Below are positions 1 through 13,597 of a stretch of 64,000 nucleotides of DNA, in pieces. Both the position numbers and the translations under genes were made by a program. Source of the DNA: Acanthornis magna (taxonomy: Eukaryota > Chordata > Aves > Passeriformes > Acanthizidae); the NCBI GenBank assembly GCA_036785705.1, contig JAWUZG010000032.1, positions 16,239,501 through 16,303,500 of the forward strand. The letters run 5' to 3'. Within the stretch, counting starts at the first letter, position 1. The number at the start of each line of letters is the position of its first letter. The notes beneath the pieces were generated by a model that was not told where the DNA came from, ran no database searches, and saw only the letters and a list, made by a program, of their open reading frames with translations.

Positions 1-1730
1 TGAGTAGCTTGAGGGTGTCCTCTGCACACCAAGATAATGTCAACATGGGACCAAGGCATCATAATCCCCTCAATGGTAGCCCATAATATTTTCCATTCTA
101 AGCCACCCAGGAATAGCCTGCTTCTTAGGCTGGCTTTAACCTCTGTACCACTTCACTTTTGGCAGCTGGGATAGAGAACTACATCAGGTAAGCATGCCTG
201 TGAACTTAAGGCAAGGTAAAACATCTCTAAATCTCAATGAAAGCCAAAGTAGGACTTACTCTCTAGAGAATCAGACATGCAACCAAAACACTGCTGCTTA
301 ACACATTACCATCCACCAGATGAGCAGCTCAACTGCACGCACAGCTGCATTGCACTACCATGGCCTGCCTTGGCATCACCACGTGGAAATGGAGCTGGCT
401 CTAAATTAGAAATAGTGAACCTAAATCCTTTCTTACTTGTATTTTCCATTCAAGTTCCTCACTCCTCGTTGAAATACCTTGTTGATTCTGAGAAATACCC
501 CACTGAATGTTGCCCATATTGTCAGAGATATTGCTTTTTAACCAGAGAGGCATGTAATTAATTTGAAAATCTTAGATTTTAGATCCTTCAATTCTTGCAT
601 GGCTTTAAAAGTCTGGGCCTCAAATTGGGTTCTGCAGAGAGATATTTATGTAATGTGAAATTCTGTTACATTAAACAACAAATACAGGCCTATGTTGACC
701 TGACAATGACCTTTTTAATAATAGAAAATCATCAAAATAAAGGACAATGCAAATGCAGATTATTTTGTTACAGTAGATTTGATCAAACAAAACAGACAAT
801 CTAATTAACCAGTGATTAGATTAAGTAGAAGTCTCTGCATTGAGTGATGGATAATTAACTGGAATTGTATTTGCTTATTTTTATTGTACTGCAGAACAAG
901 CACATCTTTGCCTTTCACTGCAGTCTTAATTTAACAAAATTATTCTGAATGTCTTACACAGCATCTAGGCCTCTAAGTAAAGATGGTAAGTTGGAAAGGG
1001 AAAGTCAGCCTTACACAGAGATTTAGTTGTTGATCAATACTGTTTGGATAAATCTCATCCAAAGGAACAGTTACAACCGTGGCTTTTCAGAGCTGCTTGG
1101 CATTTACAGCTCCAGCTGAGTGGAATGTGAGCTGCAGGTGCTCAGCCCTTTGGAGAGCCATGCCCTTATTGTTCAAACATAATTTGTGCTTGAGAACAAG
1201 CAAACAAACATATTCAAGGCAGCTCCTAATTTCTGCACCTGAGTCAGTTCAAGACTAATTTTTACCAAAGCAAATGCACAGAAGGCAATGGTGCACAGCT
1301 GATTAACATCTATAAAAGAAATGGATCTTGTACTTTGAAATCCTTATCAGAAAGGGTTGTGGTGGCTTTTAAGCATAGGCCATTTAAGAGACTGTCTTTT
1401 AAGATGATTTAATTCCATCCTTTTAAGAACTGTGATCTGGAAGATTGGTTTGGCTACTCATCACTACTAAGAAAACCCTATACTACTGAAGAAGTCCTTT
1501 TGATAACATAGCTTGTCAAATATCAGATGTAGTTTTAATTTTTAAAGTATTTTATTGTTTGCGTATTTGCCAGAGGCTCTGCGGTATCCTATAAAAATTG
1601 TCATAGCAGGCATTCATTAGGTTCACCATAAACATGGGTTGCATATTCCCCCATTATTTTGTTCTGAACACATAACAGTTAATTTGATGAAATATCTGCT
1701 GGAAAAATTTCTCTCCTAGCTGTGGGACTA

Positions 1731-1760
<30 letters not shown>
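1731..1760. repeat. (CTGT)n microsatellite
   Basis: About 7.5 perfect CTGT units. Confidence 0.95.
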
Positions 1761-1761
<1 letters not shown>

Positions 1762-4700
1762 GACACTCTTACTGCTCTCATTGCCATAGCACCTCAGTGC
1801 ATCCAGACCCAAGGATGTCTGAGGAGAAGTTAATAAGCATTGTTTCTTGCTAGGTCTCTTCAGAGAACTCTTCTGCCGAACTGCAGGGGACAGCAGACGA
1901 GAGCAGACGAAACCAGCGTGATTCCTCAACGCGATGAGCTGCCTGATGGGAAAAGCTGGTAGGACAGTGTGGAAGCTCTGGCATCTATTTAGCAGTGCCT
2001 TGCAGACAGCCTCTGGCCAGGTGGCAGGGCATTCGCATGTTGGCTTACATTATGCAGGCGTTTTTCTCACTTGTGTGCAGAGACAAGCAAAGCTGGAGCT
2101 ACTGCAAGCTCTACGCTCAGAGGATGCCAAGGAACACCATGTGGAGGCGGGTGAATTCTGGATGAGTGAGTGGGTAAATAGAAAGGCTGAAGTGCCAGGG
2201 GTAGCCTAGGGGCATTCCGTTAGGGAACAAACAGCAGCTGAGCTAGAAAGTAAGGCCTCACTGTAGCAAGCAGCTTCTGAAACTGATCTAGGGTATCAGC
2301 TAGACTTTTAACAAAAAGGCCTGGTTGTCCAGATGATGTATGTGCCTGCAGTTGCTGTATTTTAAGTCAACAATTTTGGTCCTGAAATACCAGCCCATGA
2401 ATTCACCCATTTACTTATAAAACTTGGGATAACTTTTATAGTGCAGACTTTATTTTCACTGGCACTGAGTGCAAGCCAGCAACAGATAAAACTGCACCTT
2501 CTCATCACTGTTGATCAGTTTGGGTCTTGATCCCCATCATGTTATTAAGAAATCTTCTCTTGTCCTTCACGTGAGTAAGCTTTTAACTAATTCAACTTGT
2601 ATTCAGTCCCTATTTACATGTGAAAAACCACTCTGACCAAAAAAGATTGTGACAGTGGGAGAAAAATGTGACCTCTGGTTGTACTGTTTCAGCAGTGATT
2701 GTCACAGTTCTCAGCCTCTCCACACATGGTGTTACTGTACTTTTAACCTTTCTCACAAAATAACAAGAAAATGATTGGGACTAGATCAGAAAGTCCTGAT
2801 ATTTCTGTCATGAAATATTTAACAAGTACTGTTGTTGAAAGTGGTTGTCAGGAGGATGTGTACCTCCTAAATAACATGGACAAATTAACATAATCACAGC
2901 ATACTGCTCTCCATGGACAGAAATCTCAGCTGAATTCCTCCCGACTTTCTCTTCACAAGGCCACAAAGGTTGAGAATGGCTTACAAACAACAGGAGAATG
3001 TTTTCCAGTGTCCGGCAGCCTGACTCCATCTTACAATAAAGCCCAGGCATGTGTCTTGTCCTCCTCTCCTACTCCTTTTTCCTCCTGTCTTCCTTTTTGG
3101 AAGGCCAGATGTGTAGATGCAGGAAAGGCAGCCTCACTGTCAGCAAGGAAGGAGTTTTAGGAGATGAAAGAAAACTTCTCCAGTTTTGGTGGAAGCAAGG
3201 AACAGGGAGAATAAATAGATGTGGAAGGAGAAATGTCAGATACCAAGAAAAGAAGAAGTAGTGCCCATTTTTTTCTTCTCAGTGGTGATATACGTATGCA
3301 GACACCAGACTAGGAATTGCGGGGGAACGCTAATGAATCTTTCTGAGTTGTGTCTATGGCGCTGATTACCGCTGTTCCTGCAGAAGTCTCCAGTATTTAT
3401 GATTTGGAGATGTTTTCAGCAGGCGATGAAATATTAGTCGCTATTTAAAAAATGTACCACATAATTGCAGAAGATGGCATGTTCCCATTCCAATTAGAAG
3501 TGGGTAACTGTAATACCTGAAGGAGCCTTGTGCAGCATTTGTAGGTAAATACGGCTCTTTGTAAAGGAATTTATGCATAGAAAAATGCATAATATACTTG
3601 TGAATGATAGGGTTTTGATGTGAAATACTGAAGTAATACTAGCCCATGGAGAAATTTGAGTTTGAGATATTTTTCCTAAAAGGATACAAAATACATTGCT
3701 GGCAAATCACGTTCTCCTTTATTGCTTATATATCAATATGGCACGCAGAACTTTCTACCTCAGAAAAGTTTGTCCTTCGCTTTTCATATTAAACTCACAA
3801 GATCATTCAGGTTTGTCAATGCTTCATCTTCAACCAAAGCCTGTGTTCTTACATTAACCATGCTTGCAGCCACTCCCCAGCACTGAGGTCAGCTAGCGTG
3901 AGTGGCTCATATTGCCTTAAAACAGCATGGCTCTTAAAAATGGTGTACTGGGAAAGGGACTGTTCCCAGTAAATAGCTAAAGAAGCTCAAAGCAAATGCT
4001 GAGGTGTGTCCTAACTGTTAGGTTTTGTAGGGGAAGTGTAGGGGCCTGTATTCAACACCTAACACACTCTTTTGATGTGTAGAGCAGATGGGCAGATTCT
4101 AATATCTACATGTCAAAGGTGGTTGCTGAAAGGGGCAATAAAGTAACTAAATCCATGCTTTTGTAGATTCAGCCTGTAAGAATTTATGTAAAGCTCACAC
4201 ATCATTTCTGTTGTAGAATTAATGCCAACTAATCAGCTTGAGCCTATACTGTGGTAATATGTCAGGTACCTACAGAGTGTCCATGAAACAGCAAATGGAC
4301 TCTAAATCAACTGAAAATCACACTGATTTGTGAATGGAACTAAATCTGGACCCTCAGCAAAAAAATGCAACCAATTCCGCAGCTTCCATTTGTTCCTACA
4401 TTTGATGAGGTGTTGATAGACTACAAGGGCCAAATTCAGGGCTTTGATTAAGCAACTGCAGGCTCTGCTCTCTTTACAGAACTACACTTGCTCTTCAGAG
4501 GTCTGATTCTGACCCAAGATCTTCGTACACCATGTTTATGTCACTTTTTTTACTTAATTGTACAGTAGTGAAAGACCTTTGAAAAAACTTCTTTTATAGA
4601 AGGGAATAGATTTATATGTGGGGTATGACTGCTGGCTTACAAGCAACAGAAATACCTGGAAAACCCTCTGTTCTTCTATTGATCCAAAGGAGTGCTTGAA

Positions 4701-5160
4701 ACATTACTATGGCAACAACTCTTACCCAGTGGAAGGAGCATGCCATTATCTGTGCATAGGAACAAAACAAGAGGAGGCATTTTTCAGAACTAGTGCCCAC
4801 CTCCCATTGACCACTACAGATGTGCTGACCTTCCAGCAGGAGCTCCTGCTGCAGGAGCTTTCCGTGAAAAATGACTTACAGAATTATTTATTGGTCCATG
4901 CACAGAGAATAAAGAAATTCTGTTGACCAAAAGAGTCCTGACACAGAAAACAGCACTGCATGGAACTACTGTTTTCTAAAAGTATCAAACATCTTTCTTA
5001 CCTCTTTTACAACCTCGGTTACTGGTGTGAATAAAAGAAATAGGGCTGTTCTGGCTCACTCTTAATGTCTGTGTCATTTGGCTGCACTCAACCTTTCAAC
5101 TGTAGCTATTAGCTCAGAAAACTATGGAGCATCTAATGTGGTTGTATTCTTACTGACAAT

Positions 5161-5226
5161 GAGTTCAGGCTCAAGAACAAATCTGCTGGCATTGAGCTCA
5201 GGCTAAAGTACAAATCTGCTGGCATT
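5161..5226. repeat. Two-copy 33-bp tandem duplication
   Basis: Copies 5161-5193 and 5194-5226 share the core CAAATCTGCTGGCATT and differ at three positions. It is an old local duplication with no visible function. Confidence 0.85.
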
Positions 5227-7379
5227 GTGGTAATGGTGTTACTTGGTCTATTAATTAGCATCTAGACAAATAAATTCAGCAAGAAACTATTTTGCATCAT
5301 GTGGCTAAATTGAAAGTTCACATCCCGTATGGCCTGAAGGCAGAGTTGAGAGTTAATAATATTCCAGATGTTTGTAATGCTGAAGAAGTTCTGTCTGCTG
5401 CTTGTAGCTGCATCCCTCATCCCCAGCCTCACATATGGGTAATTTTCAGAAGTACTGTGACTCTGCCCACCTCTCCTAACTCTGGGGAGAAGAGTGATAC
5501 CGGCTACAAGTCCAGGCAGACTGTTCTTCCTGTAAATGGCTGAGAAAAACGATTGTGTGGGAGATGGTGCCAAACGAGGAGAGAAAAGGAGCAGCCTGGA
5601 AGAAAGCTTCCAAATCTGCACTCCCACTGCAGAAACACTTTATGGCTGTCCTGAGGATGGGGAGAGGAACAAGCAGCTGCAAACTCTTTCCAAGCTGTTT
5701 GTTCACCAGTCCTCTCTCTGGGCTGTCTGTGGAACAACCAGCAGTGAGAGCAACACCAGCCGGTGGAACAGCTCTGCCCACCTGGGAGCTCACTGCAGCG
5801 CCCTGGGGCGGCTTAACAGCACAAGCCAAGTGTGTGTTGCCCATGGCCATTAGTATTTTTATCCCCTTTTTTATAAAAGCAGAGAGGTAAGAAGTGTCAG
5901 AAAAAAAGGGGGCAGAACCTGGCCAGAAGATAGACTGTAGAAAGACATCAAGACTAACACCAGTTATGTGAAGTACAAGACAGGAATGGGAAAGACATTG
6001 CTACTAACAAATAATATTGAAAAAAATGTAGAAAAAGCCATCCACAGGCCATTTACTAGCTCCCAGCCTAAAAAGATGAGTTCCTACTTATTCTCTGTAA
6101 ATGGTGAAACCCTATTCCTTCTAAAGATGTATTTAACCCTACTCTTCTGGAAATTATTCATCTTCATGCTAACTGTCTCCTGCATCCCATCCCAAACATC
6201 AGCAGAATATATGTGTATTTCTGTGTAGATATATCTTTATTTAACACATGCGTACACATAGATTGGAAAACATGTTCAAAATATCTTGATGAAAGAAAAA
6301 TCAAACCACACACTTGGATTTAACCTATTTGATCAATCTTTTTCCATTCTCTAGACACAGCAGGTTTTATTCAATATTAACTTCTTTTCCTATTTCTAGG
6401 TGACTTTGGATCCTGAAGGTATAGAAATTTGAGCTATTATTAAGAATATAATTATTATTTTGACAACATCAACTTTGACAGCTTCATGAATTAAATTTAT
6501 TGAATAAATGATGGTTCATTACCCATCAAATAGTATTCTCCCACTTACCTAGCTTTCTCTGCCTTCAATATCTGAGAGCCTTCCAAGTATTTTATAGAAG
6601 TAACAATCTTTCTTCTTGTCTTTAGGGAAGTAGCTGGATCAGGTCAAGGAATTTTCTTCCATGTTTTCTGTTGCAGAAGTGAAAGTAGGTGTCCTGGCAA
6701 GAAAATTTGAAGGAAAGCCTAAATCAAACAGATAAAATATATGAGCGGATTCAAAGGCACGGAAAGTTCTGTTCATTTTCAACTCCCATGAAAGCAAATT
6801 TCAGAACCCAGGCTCAGCTCTGCACTCACAAGCAATCCTATGTTAGCTGTTGGCTGTGTTTCTGTACCCTGGAGAAATGCAATTACTGACAGAAGACATA
6901 ATCACTGAGGAGGAAGTTCTAGCCCTGGGACATCTGCAGAGCCTTTCTGAACACCCAAGTTGAGTCTTCAATCCATATCAACATGAATTCTGTGTAAAAT
7001 GTGGGAATATCACTTACAAAAACTGCTTTAAGGTAGCAGGGAAGTTTATTGAAAGCAGGCTCTTATATTCTCTCCTGCTGACCCTGCATCCTGTTGCCCA
7101 GTGTGCCCAACATGTGCAAATGCGAGTTTCCTGAGCGTGGGTGCACTCCCTAAGTCTGCACAGGGCTTGGCAGATGGGGGGATTGAAAGGCACCATGGAA
7201 ATCCTGGGGTAGTATTTTAAGAAGCTGGAGTCAGCAACTCAAACTTGAATTTAAATCTGCCTTTTCTGGACTTTGGAGAAGAACTGAGATTCCTCAGCTG
7301 TAACCAAAATGTTGTTATCCTGGGCCATCTACAGCAGGCAGTCAGATCTTTTTGGCGCCGCTCAGTTTGCCACCCGTTT

Positions 7380-7720
7380 TATTCAATGGAACCTGTGTCC
7401 CAGCACGAGGGACAGCAGCCCAGGGGGCCACAAGCAGCTCTCACTCTCACTGCCACCATCAACCTACGGCCTCGTGGTGCCTGGACCTGCCAGCCCGCAC
7501 GGCATGGAGGCACTGAGGCACAGACCTGCCTGCACTGCTGCCACATGGATCCTCCTGCAGGTCCGGTGATCCCCACTCGCGCGGAGGGGAGCTTCCCCCT
7601 CGGGAGCCAGGGCTTGCAAGGCTGGGCTGCAGGGAGAGCAGGGGCTCTGTCCTGGCCAGCAGCAATTTGCAGGCTGCCCGGAGCTGTGCTTCCTGAGCCA
7701 GGCTGAATCACTGCCAGGAT
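7380..7720. other. GC-rich, moderately CpG-containing patch
   Basis: This stands out from the AT-rich surroundings, with clusters such as CACTCGCGCGGAGGGG and CCCGGAGC. Open frames on both strands here are a consequence of GC content. It lies 2 kb upstream of the tentative SPACA1 exon at 9724 and could mark a promoter or first exon, but no such element was identified. Confidence 0.3.
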
Positions 7721-9723
7721 GCAGCAATCTCTCCCTGGTGTCATCTGCAGGAAGTGGGAAGGTGTTGGAGTGTATTATTAAGCCATCACAGGGCACTCCT
7801 GAAGGGAGAGGCTGGGGATTCAGGGAGAGCTCTGGAGCTGCTCTTCAGTCTCCTAGCCAAAATAGGGGGCTACTGAGAGTCAGATCCCTGCAACCCCCCT
7901 CTGTCTGCCATCGAGCAGCAAATTGCACAGGTTCAGAGATGATGTGCTCTCAAGTGCAAAGCCAATTTCCCGTGGGAAGATTTCCATCCTGGGAAACCCA
8001 CATCTCCTTCATTGCCATTTGTCTTGCCACTTCGGGGCTGAAGTCGTGCTGCTCTCTCTCCCCTCTGCTCTTTGGTCTTCAGGACTCCCTAAGTACTTGG
8101 TAAAAAAAAGATGCCCAGCTCAGGAGTGAGTGAGTTCCCGTCAGGTTCACAACCACAACTTTGAGTGCTCTCAGTTAACATTTTTAGCAGGACTTCTGTG
8201 GGCTTTTAAAGTGTTTATCAAAATATTCTGCACGTATGCTGTGATGTGGCTTGTAATTAAAATGGGGTGTAATGGCAAAGATTTCTGTTCTACACAGGCT
8301 TTACAAGGCTTCCAAATGTCGAGAGGAATACAGGCTGCCTTTGCTGTGCTGGTACTAATTGCAGCCCCCTGACAGGAATGTAAATGCAGTTTCTTAGCAC
8401 ATTCTTATCACAGCATGTGTGGGATTTACATATATAACTCCTATTAATGCTAATGGAAGCTTATATACATAATTCTTTTTGCATAGGACTAACACTATAT
8501 TTTTATCTGAACCTGAGGAACTGGAACCAGACATCTTATATAAGTAGAAAGATTTGTAGTTTCTCACCGGAAGCTTTCTTAACAGTTTGGTTCAATTAAA
8601 ATGGATAGAGGAAATGCAAGTAAAGAAAGCAATGAAGATTTTGTTTTGTGATATTGACATTGAAGGTTCATGTAATTCATATAAAGAGTGTTACATTATG
8701 TTCAATGATCCTATTTCCCTCAAAGGTTCTTTTAGTGGTTTTTAAAATAAATTTAATTACATCAAAAATCTGGATTGGGGTTTCCTAATTAACTTGTTAA
8801 TTTAGAATCAATCAGCTTTTAATGTTTAGATGTGTTTAAAGGTTAATTTGGAGTAATACTGCTTAAAAAATGCAGTATCTTTTTTATTTAGATCTACAGT
8901 AATTTCATCATTATGGATCTCTGAAAAAAGCCATGCTGCACCTTGTGGTGCTCCTGCAGCCAGGAGCACCCTGAAAGGATAGTGTGGTTGGTATCTTCAA
9001 CCAGGAAGAAAAGTCTGATTTTGCAGGCTACCGAAGTACCTCAACTGCCTATAAGTAATATCTGATATTTTGTGTCTCTTTGTGTTTCTAAAGCTTTGCA
9101 CTTTTTTTTTTTTTTCTTTTAAATTTGTTTCTGGATGGGAAATGGCATCTTCTCCTTTCCAATGTGATGACACCTTGCTGTGGCCACACTCAGCTTCTCC
9201 CCTCAAAACCGAATTACAGTAACGTCTACTTTTCAGGGTCGAGGTTTGGTTGTACTGTAAGCTGATATGAATTCTCAAAAGACTGTAGTGCTGCGAATTT
9301 ACGTCATCTGAAACTGTCCTAGTCCTCTCTCCCATTCATTTTTGTATGTTTGTTTATTCTGCACAAGGAAAAGAGAGTACCCCCCATTATACCAAGCTGA
9401 AAACAGATATTTTTAAACAGGACTGTATTTTGACTGTAGACAGGATCCTTAAGTTCTCCTCTAGCTCTCTGCTGCTCTGTGGTAGCTGTCACCAGACAAG
9501 ACAGTTGTCTGCTCCATCAGTTTAAAAAAAGCTAAGGGAAATGTGATAGGATGTCCATGGTGGGGACCCTTTTCTAAAGAAGTGGCTATTTTTTGAAGTG
9601 AATTAAAGACAGACTTTGAGGATACACTAGCTGTTTTAAAGGTTGTCTCTGTTGTCATAGGATTTTAATCTTACAATATTTTTCCTTACGTTTTTGGCTA
9701 AGGCGGGATATTTTATCATTCAG

Positions 9724-9798
9724 CTGGATAGCTATTGTTTAGGGATTGTTGTGCATGCACCAGAAGACTGGTCTGACGAGCGCAGCTTATATGCTGAA
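9724..9798 (+). CDS. SPACA1: Tentative SPACA1 N-terminal exon
   Basis: A 75-nt open block (25 codons, phase 0 on both sides) sits between a good acceptor (TTTTATCATTCAG) and a donor GTAAAT. It translates to a short segment containing HAPEDWSDE. In mammals the acidic linker after the signal peptide contains a similar YAPPETEDVS stretch ahead of the cysteine-rich domain. Its phase joins directly to the next exon at 11021. Similarity is weak and acidic linkers resemble each other by chance, so this is a candidate only. The signal-peptide exon was not found. Confidence 0.3.
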
Positions 9799-11020
9799 GT
9801 AAATGTCAAAACCATAGAGACAGAGATAACAGAAGATTAAGATTTTGATGGCTCATTTATTATGTTGAGAAAAAGGGTTCAGTATCAGTGTGCCGTTGTG
9901 GAGAATGCACCGTGCTGCTGTAGAGTAAATCCTTTAAAATGGAAGAATTTTATATTTGTGTATCACTCACTGAAAGAGAAATGGATCCATTTCTTTTAAC
10001 CTGAGAAATTTAAACTTTTGGATAGTATGTGAAAACTGTAAATGTTACTCAGAGATTTAGTAGCAAGAAGTGATATATAAACTTGCATCACTGCACAGAA
10101 ATAACATTTTGTAAACATTAATCTTGAATATAAAAAACTGAGAGACAGTGAAAGCAAACTTTACAGTGGTAAGTATTTGTTATCAGAAAAAAATATTCTG
10201 AGTAGGTGGGACTGGCAGGGTAGACTTGTAAAAACAGTCACAGTGACTTTCTCTCTGCATTTGGAAGGATAGAGAAGACCTACAGCTTATTTAATTAATA
10301 ATTTCCAAAGGAGATTCACTAAGGTAGTTTCTCTATGGAACAGTTACTGTATCTCAGTATGATCATAAGCAAGAATTCAACCTCCATGCTATTAGGACTA
10401 AATGTATAATCCAGACCTGAATCCCATATGGAGATGAGAACTTTTTGCTTTTTGTGCATTTTGGAATATCAAAATATCATTTAAAATGGATGGAACCCAA
10501 TCACAGTGATTAAAACCCCACTACCTAATTAAAATGCTGTACCTAGTTGACTCATCTTTGTGTTGGCTGTGTAAACCTGACCTTGAAGAGTGATGGAGGA
10601 AAAATCAAGTGGGAAGGCATATACTAGCCAGAAAGAACAAGGAAACAAGATAACTGAATATTGTTTAATGAAAACTTTTCTCAAGTCTTTTCAGGGAAGA
10701 CCTATAATTTGCATAGAACCTAGACACTGCACTTCACAGACCATTCAGAAGTCTAATTTAACACCTTAGACTTGTTTATAAGAAAAATACACTTTTCCTT
10801 TAAAGAATCATCTCAAGGTTTGTTCAAACATGAATGCTCTTCACACTAGACGTTACAATAAATTTCATAAATGTCTTTTTTTTTTCTGGTCTAGTTAGTG
10901 AAAGCAAAAATGTTGGCAAATTTCATATTTCTACTAAAAGTGGGAAAGATTTCAAGGAGTGAGTTTACTGTTAATTGGGCATTTAAACCCCCTGTCATTG
11001 TATTCCATGTGTAACTTCAG

Positions 11021-11088
11021 ACTTTGTGCTCAGGTCTGAATGCCACTATGTTCACAAAAGTAGGATTTGGAGAATGCAGTTACATGTG
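11021..11088 (+). CDS. SPACA1: SPACA1-like exon, start of the extracellular cysteine domain
   Basis: A 68-nt open block lies between acceptor GTAACTTCAG and a near-perfect donor TG|GTAAGT. Its translation ends KVGFGECSYM plus a split TG- codon. The mammalian protein at this place reads KEVEFGMCTVTC, so K, V, F, G and C align, and the split codon falls where the second Cys is encoded. The block is followed, collinearly and on the same strand, by further SPACA1-like exons at 17.07, 18.20 and 24.72 kb. SPACA1 is a single-pass protein of the inner acrosomal membrane needed for acrosome formation in mice. Assignment is from remembered protein sequence, not from a search. Confidence 0.6.
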
Positions 11089-11882
11089 GTAAGTAACAAA
11101 GCAGATGAATAAAACATATTGTCATTTGGTTTTGGTAAAAAGAAAAAAAAGTGCTAACTGAAGCAATTTAGCAGTTGTAATTTGCTTGCCCTCATTCACC
11201 TCTCATTGATTTCAATTGCCAATAACTATAATTAACAGAAACAATCAGGCTGATTGTCATTAGGATTTTAGGTCAGATCTGTTGTTTTATTAATTTCACA
11301 GCCTGCAAGCTCCTATTTTAAATCAGTTCCCTACGTTTATTGGCACATGAGCTGCCTTCCCCAAAGTAACAATTTTCGCTATTTGTGAACATCTGTGAGA
11401 TGTTCAGAAGATGAAAGATCTTCTGATGCTTCTCACAGATGTCTTCCCACATACAATATTGCCAAAAAATTGCTTTCCTGCAGTAGCCTGTTCTGTATTC
11501 CACATTTATACAATTTATAAATTGTGCAATGGAGAGGAGAGGTATCATTCTGGAGTAGAAAGGGAGAGAGGAAAAATTAGATGAGCCCTAAGGAGACAAT
11601 TCTGCATTTGGTGTGATGACAGAAACTGCTGTGAGGTGGTAATTATATCACTTAGGAAGCAGTCTTGAATCAGAAATGATATTTTTTTCTTTTCTAAACA
11701 AATTCAGCTTCTCATGAGACCATGGAAAAGAGAAAGAGAGGCAAGTTTTTGTTCTCTGTCTATCTGATGTTTTCTAGTGTATGCCTTTATATTTTATTCA
11801 GTCACTTTTTCATATTTCCATTGATAGGACTTCCTTGATTCCATCTTATTTCACGTCTTAGGACATTTTGGGTTTGAGAGAT

Positions 11883-12150
11883 TGCCTTGGTTTGAGTTAA
11901 TTTAAAAGAGAACACTGCGAAAGGAGTTGCCTCCCTTTGTAGGTTCAACCAATCCCTTTCCACCAATAAGGAATGATTATGAGTAGACGTAAATGAAAAA
12001 GTAACAGTTTGCTAACAAACAGAACAGCAACGCTCAATAAATAACAGCAAATAACGACCAGATACGAAACTTGTTAAATCTCATGGACTCTCCAGAACAA
12101 AGAGACCCAAAATACTGGGGACACCTCCCCTCACCCATTATGGTGCTATG
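11883..12150 (-). mobile_element. Fragment of an endogenous-retrovirus LTR
   Basis: Read on the minus strand it ends in AACTCAAACCAAGGCAAT after a stretch resembling the 3' part of avian ERVL-type LTRs (GTGTTCTCTTTTAAATTAA). The far boundary is not clear. It lies in the 6 kb intron of the SPACA1-like locus. Family assignment is by memory and is uncertain. Confidence 0.35.
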
Positions 12151-12457
12151 CGGCCGAGCACATGGTTCGAAGGACAAAGAGAAAATGGTGTCAGAGATAT
12201 ATTTTACTTCTACATACTTTAATATTTTGCATTCTTCACTTCATAATTTCAATTCTGCTTATGTGTTCCATATAATGATGCAGTATATATATCCCTACAC
12301 TGTTAATAACCTCATTTCTCCCATCCACGCATCTTTTCATTAATAAGGATCTGTTCCTTATGTCCTAACTCTCTAGCATGCCTCAAATGTGCTGTGTTTT
12401 CAGGGAATTTCCCTGAATTTTGTCTCGGTTATCTTTGGTCCCTCAGCGTTAACGTTT

Positions 12458-13012
12458 TGGTGGGTTGACCTGGGCTGATGCCAGGTGCCCGCCAAGCTGC
12501 TGTCACACTCCTCTCCTTAGAAGGACAGGGGGAAGAAACTCAGATGAAAAAGTCATGGGTCAATATGAAGGCAGTTTAATAAAGAAAATCAAAGTGTTTG
12601 CACAGAAGCAAAGGAAGCAAACAAACAGAATTATTCTCTACTTCCCATCAGCAGGTGATGTCGAGACTCTTCCCAGGAAACAGGGCCTTGGTATGCACAG
12701 TGGTTGCTTTGGAAGAAAAATGCCTTAATAAATGTGTTTTTTCCTCCCATCAGTTTCTCTGAGGTTTTATTGCTGAGCAAGGCACCATATGGTATATGGA
12801 ATAGCTCTTCGGTCAGGTTGGGTCAGCTCTCTTGGCTGTGTCCCCCACTGGCCTCTTGCCCATCTGGTCATTGGAGAAAGGAGTGGTGAGGAGATAGCCC
12901 TGATGCTCAGCAGTAGTCAAAATATCTGTGTTATCAACAACATTCCAGCTACAGAGCACAGCACTATGAGAGCTGCTATGGGAAAAGTAAATTCCATGTC
13001 AGCCAGACCCAA
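12458..13012 (-). mobile_element. Solo LTR of an avian endogenous retrovirus
   Basis: On the minus strand the element opens with a degraded TGTTGGGTCTGGCTGA-like start (here TATTGGGTCTGGCTGA), carries CATAGCAGCTCTCATAG, an internal AATAAAA after GCTCAGC, and ends GGTCAACCCACCA. These blocks match a solo LTR very common in songbird genomes, as I recall it. Length is about 555 bp. No internal retroviral genes are attached. No clear target duplication is visible at the ends, consistent with age. Confidence 0.65.
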
Positions 13013-13150
13013 TAAAATTATATTTATACGTCTATACATTGTATTTTATATAATTTATTATGTATCTAAAGCATGTTTATATATTGTATTTATATATTAT
13101 TCTGAAAATTGTATCATCTTACAGAAGAATTCAGAAAGGGAAACTCTAAC

Positions 13151-13168
13151 CAAAAAAAAAAAAAAAAA
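13151..13168. repeat. A-homopolymer stretch
   Basis: A run of about 18 A lies between the LTR and the CR1 block. Confidence 0.85.
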
Positions 13169-13203
13169 GAAAAAGTCATAATCTCGTATTTGGAGATCAG
13201 ATC

Positions 13204-13597
13204 ATGTTTGGAGCCTTCATTTTAGCCTGGGCTGTTCAACATGTCATGCTTACCCTGGATTTTCAGAGAGCAGACTTTGACCTCTTCAGGCATCTGCTTG
13301 GTGGAGCAATGAGGGATAAAGCCCTGGAAGGAAAAAGGGTCCAAGAAAGCTGGTTCATTTTTAAGAATTCCTTCTCCAAGCTCAAGTGAGATGCATCCCA
13401 ACAAAGAGGAAGTCAGGCAAAGATGTCAGGAGGCCTGCAGGGATGAACAAGCAGCTCCTGGACAAACTCAAACACAAACTAGGAAGCCTACAGAGGGTGT
13501 AAGCAAGGACAGGTAGCCTGGGAGGAATACACAGAAATTGTCCAGGGTTAAAGTTATGAAAGCTAAAACCCTGATAGAATTAAATTGTCTAGGATTA
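13204..13597 (+). mobile_element. CR1 LINE internal fragment, from the ORF2 region
   Basis: The sequence translates in pieces to CR1 ORF2 segments upstream of the reverse-transcriptase core: RADFDLF and DKALEGK, then a nucleotide block with GATGAACAAGCAGCTCCTGG that matches the CR1 coding strand as I know it. An open frame runs 13204-13386 and then breaks. It is interrupted at about 13597 by an LTR and resumes at 14269. Confidence 0.7.

Larger units (their letters stand above)
1..9723. other. Non-coding flank upstream of the SPACA1-like locus
   Basis: Ordinary AT-rich sequence without recognisable genes. It holds a CTGT microsatellite at 1731-1760, a two-copy tandem at 5161-5226, a GC-rich patch at 7380-7720 and a T14 run at 9102-9115. 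The open frames here are short and carry no known domain. Confidence 0.5.

Noticed and set aside
4618..4926. 102-codon open frame on the plus strand with an AATAAA about 100 bp downstream
   Set aside because: No recognisable domain, no Kozak or splice support, and an overlapping frame on the other strand.
7245..8103. Several overlapping open frames of 68-153 codons on both strands
   Set aside because: Explained by the GC-rich patch, which depletes stop codons in all frames.
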